Shown piece after piece: positions 56,043-64,000 of a stretch of DNA of 64,000 nucleotides; positions within the stretch are counted from its first letter, which is position 1, and every line of letters begins with the position of its first letter. Both the position numbers and the translations under genes were made by a program. Below the pieces are notes generated by a model. That model did no database searches, was not told the DNA's origin, and saw only the letters and a list, made by a program, of their open reading frames with translations. The DNA is from Mesostigma viride (Eukaryota > Streptophyta > Mesostigmatophyceae > Mesostigmatales > Mesostigmataceae). The stretch is from contig RPFO01000034.1 in the NCBI GenBank assembly GCA_009746045.1, positions 1,521,786-1,585,785 on the forward strand, written 5' to 3'.

Positions 56043-56121
56043 TGCAGGACTTGCACCACCTCGCCTCGCATCCCACTCGCATCCACCCAGCTCTCTCAGC
56101 AACCAAAACCAACCAGCTCCA

Positions 56122-57387
56122 ATGGCTACCTCCTCCGCCATCTCTGCTCCTCGCCAGCGTGGGCCGCACAGTGCTCCCAAAGTCAAGAAAACTCGCCACT
56201 TCAACATTCTTTTCCACCCAGTCACCGGCGAGCATGCATGCGAAGTCCACCTTCCTGAGGCTTCTCGCAGCGTTTTGAACGACATGATGGATCACTACGA
56301 GACGAGCAACATCATGATGAACAAGAAGCGCATTCGCTGCGTCGGCTGCGACAAGATGAGGTCTCTCAAGCACTTCTGCGAGTTTGACGAGGATTACAAG
56401 ATGCGCAACAATCACAGCTTTTCCCCGTGCGACGGCCATTTCTGCGACTCGTGCGAGTACCTTCAGCAGAACAACATGCTGAAGAGCATCCCCACGAAGG
56501 ACTGCGCCAAGTGCAAGAAGCCGACTCGTGTGGATCTCCTCAAGATCGACTGCAACGGCAAGGCCGAGCACTGCATCAGCTGCTGGGACCCCGCATTCGA
56601 GCAGTTCGCGTTCGAGCACGAGCGGACGAAGAAGAGGTTCCCCGAGCTGCTCCAGATCTACCCGGATATGGAGGACACCGCCGAGTTCATCAAGTGGCCC
56701 ACGCCAGGCACCTACACCGTCTCTGAGCCGAACTTTGCTCTCACCGGCCCCACCGACCCTGGCAAGGTCAACGTCAAGGTCGAGGAGCGCGACCAGCCCT
56801 TTCTTCGCGGTGGCTACAAGAGGAAGCAGGAGGACACAAACGACTACCTGAGGTCTTGCGGGCTGTTCAACGACGCCATCAAGAAGCCCAAGGTCGACAT
56901 CGAGAACTTCAAGAGCGACTTCACCAAGGAGATCTCCAGGATCAAGTGGGAGTGCGAGAAGCGCAACTATGTCTCCCACCTCAGCTTCGTCTCTTTCACG
57001 CTGTCCGAGTCCAACCTCACCAGCACCGTCACTCCCGGCACCAAGGAGTTCGAGCATCTGAAGAACAAGTTCTGCGGCGTCAAGGCTGCCAGCAAGCAGA
57101 TGGGCTGCAACCACCAGTTGGACGTGCCCTCCAAGACCTGCAAGGTGTGCAACAAGAAGGCGCACTACCTCTTCACCGCCAACGGCCACAGCATCGACAA
57201 CGACGTCGTCTGCAGCGAGTGCGTCCTCGACACTCTGCGGGAGGCTGGCACCAAGAGTGTCTCCTGCCCCATCTGCGAGGGCAAGGACTCCAAGCACGAC
57301 CTGTGCTTCCCGTTTTTCCGCTACGACTCCGCAGAGTCCTGCTATGCAGCTGTCATGAACCAACTGGCCGCCCCGCGTGCCCTGTAA
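56122..57387 (+). CDS. Multi-cysteine RING-like protein, right copy
   Basis: 421 residues, mirror of 49,861-51,126 and identical except MATSSA instead of MASSSA at the start (TCC to ACC). The cysteine clusters and the C-terminal CKVC...CSEC...CPIC domain are as in the left copy. The single change shows the two arms are at least partly separate sequences rather than one sequence copied by software. Confidence 0.8.
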   Translation: MATSSAISAPRQRGPHSAPKVKKTRHFNILFHPVTGEHACEVHLPEASRSVLNDMMDHYETSNIMMNKKRIRCVGCDKMRSLKHFCEFDEDYKMRNNHSFSPCDGHFCDSCEYLQQNNMLKSIPTKDCAKCKKPTRVDLLKIDCNGKAEHCISCWDPAFEQFAFEHERTKKRFPELLQIYPDMEDTAEFIKWPTPGTYTVSEPNFALTGPTDPGKVNVKVEERDQPFLRGGYKRKQEDTNDYLRSCGLFNDAIKKPKVDIENFKSDFTKEISRIKWECEKRNYVSHLSFVSFTLSESNLTSTVTPGTKEFEHLKNKFCGVKAASKQMGCNHQLDVPSKTCKVCNKKAHYLFTANGHSIDNDVVCSECVLDTLREAGTKSVSCPICEGKDSKHDLCFPFFRYDSAESCYAAVMNQLAAPRAL

Positions 57388-57799
57388 ATAGTTCAGAGAA
57401 TCTCTCTAGTCCCGTGGACTTGTGTACAATTAAAGAGTAATTATATTTTTAATGAAAACAATTCACACGAACATCATGTCTTATTTTCCATGCTTGCAAT
57501 CAAAGTAAAATTAACAATTGCACACGTCCCAAGTGTCCAAATTTAATAATACTTAGCCGTTGAGACTTGGCAAAAATTTGAATTTGGCGCGGTTTTATAT
57601 TTATACTTCTGGCGCCGTCACCACGGGGAATGGCACGTGCCACGTGGCAGAATCCCGTGGACGTGCACCGGTCCGTACTCGCGCCGCGCCGTTCCGTATT
57701 TGCGCCGCGCTTATCCACAGGACGCGCGCGTCGCGCTCGCGCCGCGCTTATCCACAGGACGCGGACCAATCCCGTGGCAGCTGTGGATATCCCTTCGTC

Positions 57800-57805
57800 T
57801 ATTAA
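57800..57805 (+). promoter_or_regulatory. TATA-like box, right F-box-like gene
   Basis: TATTAA 66 bp before the ATG at 57,871; CCCGTGG sites at 57,652 and 57,773. Confidence 0.4.
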
Positions 57806-57870
57806 GTCGCGAGACGCAACAACTCTCGCAGCTATCCTCCTCTCCATCCACCACTACCACGAAAACAGCT

Positions 57871-58589
57871 ATGGCTGACTCCGCGAAACCAGCTATGGCT
57901 GCCACCTTCGACAGCCTGCCTGCAGAAATCGTGCACCGCCTCGTGGAGCTCTCGTGGCCCAAACTGTGTGGAATCAACAAGGCCACGCAGGTCCAGTTTG
58001 AGAAGGTGAAAGAGGAAAAGACGATCGAAGCCACTGAGCTGCTGAATGCCATTGAGAAGGAGATTCAGATGCGCTCCCGCAGACGCCGAAGGAACCCTGG
58101 CGAGCTGCGCCACATGACTTCATGCGATCTCAAGATGTGCAAGCGGTTGCTGATTGGCAAGAAGCCCTATATCTTTCTCCGTCAAGCGAAGAGGTGGGTC
58201 GCCGAGGCTCACTGCTACAGGAAGCATCTGGCGTGCCTTGCCCAGAATGTGTTTGACAAGATGTTCTGGGCTGTCATCGTCTTCGGACACGACGCTGACC
58301 TTGTCGCTCACGAGTACATCAAGTCCGTGCCGGATCTCGAGAAGGAACGCACGGCAGAAGAGCACGGTCTCGAGCTCATCAATCGCATGAAGGAGGCGGT
58401 GCGCAAGGCCCTCGAGACAAGCGTGGCTCCTCACCACCGCCCCCCCGGATGCAGAAGATGGAGGAACTGTGCAATTGGGAGTTAGACGTGTGGAAGAACC
58501 AACTGGCCAATGGCTATGTCAGCTGCAGGGAGTGCAGCCTTTTGAAGCCAAGCCATGAACGGAGGAAGGCGCATGCGATGTACAAATAA
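57871..58589 (+). CDS. Small F-box-like protein, right copy
   Basis: Mirror of 48,659-49,377. A plain reading stops at 58,485. With a 56-nt intron (58,399-58,454) or a one-base change in the C run at 58,440-58,446 it continues to the TAA at 58,587-58,589. The arm boundary follows 3 bp later, so this copy keeps its stop codon but not the AATAAA used by the left copy. The acceptor GATGCAG resembles the acceptor GCATGCAG of the spliced RING gene, which favours the intron. Confidence 0.6.
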
Positions 58590-59287
58590 GTAAGAGGAGA
58601 TGACATTTACCCAACTCTGCACACTGATGACGACACCCGAATGCTCAAGATTTTTTGGGGTCAACTGTGAACAACACACGGGGTTTTCCTAAGAGACCGA
58701 CCACCTGCCAAGTGCGCGAGGGAGCCGACCTTCTTCGCTACGCCAGAAATCACAATCGAGGCTTTACATGCCATCCCATGGGACTTCATCCATGCTGCTT
58801 GTCCACTGTTTATGTATAGCTCTATGGGGGTTGGTCACGGTACATCGAGTCCAATCCCTCTCTCGTCGCGCAGGCGCCCTAGATTGAGAGAGGCAACTAT
58901 GTATAGATGATAACATAATGAGTGGATGTGCACTAGCATTGTCGCTAACTCATTGCATTTTCTAGTGTTTCTCCAGGTTAGGAGCTGTACTCTTCAGAGT
59001 GTACCTTAAGGTAATTTAGCCTAACCTAAGCTAATCAACACAGCAACAAGTCCTAAACTGCCCTATCCCCGACATGGTGCCACAAACTGGAACCATGGAG
59101 GGCAAGGAACCAGGGAGATCATGGCATACAAAGCTTGCATGCAGTCAACCATGTCAACCAATGGTTGGCTTCAGCACCAATCTGTAATCTTGTCTCATCA
59201 TCATATCAAAGGGAAAGCTCAAATAAATCATGGTTGCAGCTATCTACATGTAGTCACACCAAAATGCAAATATCTCCAACATGATCG

Positions 59288-59790
59288 TCAATACAGCTTC
59301 CTTCCCTTCACGATAAAATGTAAAGAAACCATGCGGCCGTTCAGCTTCTGAAGCGCTGTGATGCCGCTGCGAAGAAAGGGTACGTCACTATCAAACAACA
59401 AGAAGCGTCCATACGCACACATCCTTGCCAGAACGCGCTCTATGAAATCCCTTTGCACCTCCCTAGGATCATGAGTGCGACTGAGCGTCCTTATCACGAG
59501 ATCAAACGAAACAAGCTAAAGGCTGCCAGGTATTCTTCAACACGACGGAGAGTTAGCTGGCGGAAACTGCCCAAAAGGAACGCAAAAACTTCGAAGATGA
59601 GCTCATTGAAGAAAGATCTGATAGTAGATAACAGTCAGCACAAAATCTATACCTATGCCCTCGTAGATCCCTCGCCCAGGCGCGCAACAACGGCAGGTTT
59701 CTTCCATGGAAGTTCCGACAATGCACGCGCATGCCTGAAGAATTACTTACCGAGATGGACGAAAATGTAGCAAAAAGCACCAGTTCGGTT
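59288..59790 (-). pseudogene. Hidden minus-strand gene, second broken copy
   Basis: Equivalent of 43,508-44,100. Here RDFIERVLARM and RFLLFDSDVPFLRSGITAL are in one frame, which the left copy breaks, while LRRVEEY is out of frame. The breaks fall at different positions from those in the left copy. Confidence 0.5.
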
Positions 59791-61051
59791 TAGAACTCGA
59801 TGCCACCACGATATTAATGCATCCTTCACGTCAAAAGCTCCCCAAGAACTGCGAATTACTGCCGCTATCACGAATTCTATTTTACTCCGCGCGTCCAAAA
59901 CATGCATATTACCCCCCATGCGATGGCAGTAAAAGAAAGCAGCGATATTATAAACCAGTACTTTTCCCGCCACAACCCAACATCATTCATCACGGTCTTC
60001 GACCATTCCCCCGTACAATTTTTTTGGATTTCTCTAGCCTACATTGCAAGTTTCGCCTAACGCAGGGCCATGGCCACTTCGCAGGGGGTGCGCGCAGCAG
60101 GCCACCCACTAATCACGGGACGGCCGTAAAGATACCGCGAATTTTCGCCGGCAGTAATATTCGCCGCGCCACGTCCCCTATAGTTAAGATCCTCGTCTTT
60201 GTTACTTTAGCCGAAAAAAAAGTGGCCGAGGGCCGGAATATATTTAGCAAAGGCGGATGGTACTAGGGAACTGTGACGTGGACGTCTGATAGTAAAAGAG
60301 ATTAGTGAACCTAAAGCCAAGCCAAGTTAAATTATTGTGACGGTCATGAGGTACTCAAGTCGAAGTAGTATCCGGAAAAGTTCGTACCGGTCACGGCTTT
60401 GACACTCGTCACTCACCGTGATTTCGGGGGAAGATGGGTATATTTTATTAGCCAATTATGGACCAAAGAGGTGAGAGGGGAATGGGTATCAGCTCAACTC
60501 ACCGGTCGGTTATCAGATGATTGCGCCAAGCATGTGCGAACTCCGAACTCCAAAGCGCCCCCCAACAGCCAACACCTGACGATCCGACGTCTCCGTCGAA
60601 TGTCGAATATGATCCGAAGCCGATGCATCCTCATTCTACGTATCAACGAGACATCCGGAATTTTTATGGCCGCGGTGTACATAGGGGGGGCAATTCACTT
60701 TCTTAAGAATAATTGCATGCAAGTCAGTTATTCGAATTCTTAAATTCATATAGTCGACCATATCGAGAGAGCATCCAGAATATCAGACGGTTCTGCGTTT
60801 CCCGTCCCTGTGTACCGGCAGAGCAGAGGACGCGCTTTGGCTGGTCGGATTTTTGGTGCTACCCCGAAGATGGTACTGGAAGTTGGTTGACTTTGGACTT
60901 CAAACCCTGGCGTGTTGTTAGCGCCCTGGCCTGTGCCAAGTTAATGGTGGGCAATACCGAGGATCGGCTATCTTGTTAGCGTTTAATTGCTGCCGTACGT
61001 AACAGCCTGCCGGTTTTCTGGAATTGCCGAAGAAGTCAGGTAGCAACAAGG

Positions 61052-62470
61052 ATGGGCCAGACGGCGAGGCATATTCTGCCAACTGCAATCGCTGCAGTCT
61101 TCCTCCTGACCATTGCTCGCCATGCTGTCATTGTAAAGAGCCGCCATAGGCTCATGATGCTCCCTTCCCACACGGCGCTCCGCGGACCATCATATGTTCG
61201 TCCGCGCCGATCCACATGTCTGCGGTCACGTGCGCGAGAAAACAAAAACGCAATCGCGAGGCTCATCTCGCGGGCGCGATGCCGCAGGACCATGCGGAGC
61301 AGACGATGGGATGCCCGCCGCTGCCCAAGCCCGTGGAACATACGGACGTGCCGCGCACACAAGGAGAACGCGCCCGCGGTGCCCGACGTGAACATCCTGG
61401 TCGTCCGCCATGTCCCCCACGTTCGGTCCGCCAGGGGCGCCCCTGGTGATTGCCCCTGGGGCAACACGTGATCAAATGCGGGTTCGTGGACGGCCGCGGG
61501 GGCAACCTCCCCCCCCTTTGATGCCTACTGGTACATCAGTCGCCACTGGGGCAACCGCCCGCGGTTCGCGACAAGCCGCTCGCGTGTTCAACATCGCGTT
61601 CACTGGAGCGCCCCTACTACCGGCGCTTGACGCTTCCGGTTCATGCGCCTGTTTGAGACATCGAGCAGTCCTACCGGGTCACGTCGCACACGGTGGAGCC
61701 GTTCGTGTCCAACCACCCCGCGCTCGCTGTTCCGCCTGGGGACGCCAAGACCAAGAGGGCTATTCTCCTCCGCCCATGCCGCTCTCCGAGAAGGTGAACG
61801 CGGTGTGTTCGAGAACCGCAACTGCTACGCACGCAGCGGCCGCGAGGCGCTTTCAGTGCGGCGCATGATGGGGCGGGGTGACGGTCACGCCAGCGATTGG
61901 CTCCTGCCTCCACAACCACGAGAAGCCGGCGGACCTGGGAGACGACAAGATCGGGCTTTCCAACCGGTACCAGTTCTGCGTTGCCATGGAAAAAGCAACA
62001 TGCCCGACTACGTGACGGAGAAGCTGTTCGACCGCTCCGCGCTGGTGCCCTCCGTTTATATGGGCGCGCCCAACGTCGACATGTTCATGCCCGTACAACT
62101 CGTCCCCGCATGTTTCCTCAACCGGCGAGTTTTTCCCTCGGACGACGCCTTCATCGACGAGATCAAAAGGCTATCGAAAGACGACGACGCGTACAACGAG
62201 TACTTCAAGTGAAGGCAGACGCGTGGGACGGGGTGCCCTTCCACGCGCGTTCCGGAGATTCCTGAGGACTATGACGGGGGACCGCCACGTGTAACCTCTG
62301 CAACATGATTGCGACCATCAAGTACGGCGACCCGGTCATGATCACGGAGCACCAGAACAAGATGCGGGGGACGGCAGCGAGAAAGTTGCTTCCGCTGGCC
62401 ATTCCGCGACGACAAGGGCAGTATAAGGTGGCCGTGAAAGGTTTGGTGGCCGTGAGGGGTCGCCGTCTCG
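61052..62470 (+). pseudogene. GT10 fucosyltransferase, frameshifted copy
   Basis: The same ATG (MGQTARHILPTAIAAVFLL) as the gene at 45,320. The frame is lost within about 30 codons, and pieces such as NMPDYVTEKLFD and APNVDMFMP appear in different frames. Net loss is about 18 bases, from many one- and two-base indels. No substitution bias typical of old pseudogenes is evident. Confidence 0.85.
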
Positions 62471-62909
62471 TCTATGGCAGTAAATATTGTGGCCATGAGG
62501 GTGCGTCCTGCTTCGGTCTTCATGTGACAGCATCTGGTGGCCGTGAGGCCTATGCGTCAGCCTACCTATGTATTGCACTGGTTGTACTGCACCCACAGTG
62601 TTGCTCCCCGGCATGATGCACCATGCTGTGGAGAGAGTGCTCTGTGGCCTGTCCGCATTGCGCAGTGAGAGAAGCTACTACAAAAACCTAAAGTGACCCC
62701 CTTTTGGAAGGGCTGACAGACATGCACAGTAACATGGCATTCCTCGTGGTAAAGCATGGAATAAACACATGTAATGATATTTATTAATGAAACAATTCTT
62801 TATTCCAGATTATATTGCATGAATGGACTCTGTCACGTGTATTGGTGCAGCCACCACCAAGAAAAAGCCGCATGGCTGTGCTGGTGCTGCCAACTACCAT
62901 CATAGCTGT

Positions 62910-63804
62910 CTAGTGGCATCTCCTCGTAATTATCCTCATGCTCCTATCATCATCATCACCATCATGTGCCCATCCTTGGCATCCACGTCCTTAGGATCAT
63001 CGTCCTTGGATCATCGTCCAACGGGATTGCAACATTCTCGTCGACACCCTCGATGGCTCGCTTCACAGAGGCTGCACGCCTCCTTCTCGGCACGGAGTGC
63101 TTCCAGCTCGGCCATGATCTCTTGCTGCTTCCTCTCGCTAGCCCTGAGCTTCATGCGATGGCCATCGCAGCCCGCTGGGGATCCTCAAACATCTGGCCGT
63201 GGCCGTGGCTCTTGGGGTTTCTCCCCGCGAGCTTGCTTGGAATGGTTGTAGGGGGCCTCGCGCGAAACCTGCTCGGTCTTCGCGCCTTGTAGGCAGGCTC
63301 GCTCCCCCCCTCCGCCTGCCCCGCCTTCTCCTGCATACAGCCATCCATGCCGTTCGATAGCAACGTGGTTCGTGCCAAACTTCTTAGCAAACGGGCGACT
63401 GCGTTCCAGTGAAGGTGTTGCAGAAATTGATGATCATCTCGTTCATCCAGGTCAAATGTGAGATGGGCAGCCAGTCAAAACGCTGGAGCGATTTGCCCTG
63501 GCGGTTGGCCTTCTGCCTCTCTCGTCTGTGTAACCACTCACAAGGAGCTCAACAACATTGTCGACCATCTTTCGTCTATTATTTGGACACGTCAAAGTGT
63601 CGTACGAGTCATTATTCGCATCTTCAGCAGGCGCCTTGCTGCCTGAAGCGCGTTTCTTGTCACGATTGTCCGCCCTCACACCCCTCTCTGCAACGTTCAT
63701 TTCTTTTCTTTTGTTCTAACATCCTCGTCCAGGCGCTTGCCACGAGAGTGAAAATCGTCTCGTAAGACGCCCTATTTATCAGCTGTGGCAAGGTTGTCCT
63801 TCAT
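62910..63804 (-). pseudogene. Acidic-tail protein, frameshifted copy
   Basis: Equivalent of 47,202-48,122. The start ATG (63,804) and the stop region are conserved, but multiple single-base losses break the frame, for example in KRTKTEQ and in the Asp-rich tail. Confidence 0.85.
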
Positions 63805-64000
63805 CTTTGCCTGTCGACCGGCTATGGAGTTTAATTCATCCCACCCATTATTATTAAATTCCTTTTGCATTGCGGCTAGGGGCCGAGCATGCATTGTGCA
63901 AGGCCAATTGGCCCAGTGCCTAGCGCCGCTCCGTGGTACTTTGACAGTAATTAGCATTGGTCAAGTGCGCGTACTTTGTCAGTAATTAAATTTGGCACAA

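Larger units (their letters stand above)
53626..58592. repeat. Inverted repeat arm B', right
   Basis: Reverse complement of 48,656-53,625 with a net loss of 3 bases, all within or beside the motif array (for example GGGGCC instead of GGGGCCC). After TACAAATAAGTA at 58,592 the sequence leaves the repeat and, 15 bp later, enters the second copy of segment A. Confidence 0.95.
58608..64000. mobile_element. Segment A, second copy, indel-rich, runs off the window
   Basis: Direct repeat of 42,923-48,316. The coordinate offset is about 15,685 at the start, 15,732 at the GT10 start, 15,714 at the GT10 end and 15,684 at the window end, reflecting many small indels, mostly single-base losses, in coding and non-coding DNA alike. 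58,680-58,925 is the least similar part and longer than in the left copy. About 340 bp of A would remain beyond the window. Confidence 0.85.

Noticed and set aside
42923-64000. Classification as Polinton, virophage or a known virus
   Set aside because: The size and terminal inverted repeats would fit, but no capsid, packaging ATPase, polymerase B or integrase is present.

Overview
The window looks like nuclear DNA of a eukaryote, probably an alga or other protist. I see GT-AG introns with matching phases, TATA boxes 60-85 bp before start codons, AATAAA signals, 5'-truncated LINEs with target-site duplications, a Helitron helicase remnant, and long satellites and microsatellites. The species cannot be named from the sequence. 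Two copies of TTTAGGG near 13,971 are compatible with the green lineage but are weak evidence. There is no bacterial gene layout, rRNA, clear tRNA or CRISPR.

Layout: 1-9.2 kb holds a decayed retroelement, a 740-bp CCCT array, one two-exon gene with a very acidic C-terminus (3,883-4,743, minus), a GC-rich repeat field and the Helitron remnant. About 11.9-29.4 kb is one satellite array with a unit near 1.74 kb. Its five central units are nearly identical and alternate between two subtypes; its flanks are diverged. Two minisatellites follow (29.7-30.8 kb). 31.3-42.6 kb is a LINE graveyard: at least three families, one ORF1 with a probable intron, nested insertions, and microsatellites that appear to have grown from LINE tails (CCAT 886 bp, AAATT/CAATT 300 bp, CAATT 390 bp).

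From 42.9 kb the character changes. A 5.7-kb segment (A, 42,923-48,655) is followed by a 4.97-kb segment (B, 48,656-53,625), an almost perfect inverted copy of B (53,626-58,592), and then A again in direct orientation (58,608 to the window end) but full of small indels. A-B-B'-A is the order expected at a head-to-tail junction of a linear element that carries B as 5-kb terminal inverted repeats around a unique A, total about 15.7 kb. It could also be an assembly or read-through artefact. A encodes a GT10 fucosyltransferase, a protein with an acidic tail, and a third gene visible only when the two damaged copies are compared. Each B arm encodes a spliced RING-like protein, a large multi-cysteine protein with a C-terminal RING-like domain, and a small protein with a weak F-box-like start.

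Between the two divergent genes of each arm lies an array of 15 CCCGTGG/CCACGGG sites in strictly alternating orientation, spaced 29-32 bp (about three helical turns). No capsid, polymerase, integrase or transposase is visible, so the element is not classified. Virus-like with ubiquitin-system genes in its terminal repeats is a hypothesis. The array, the palindrome and the hidden gene are the main leads.
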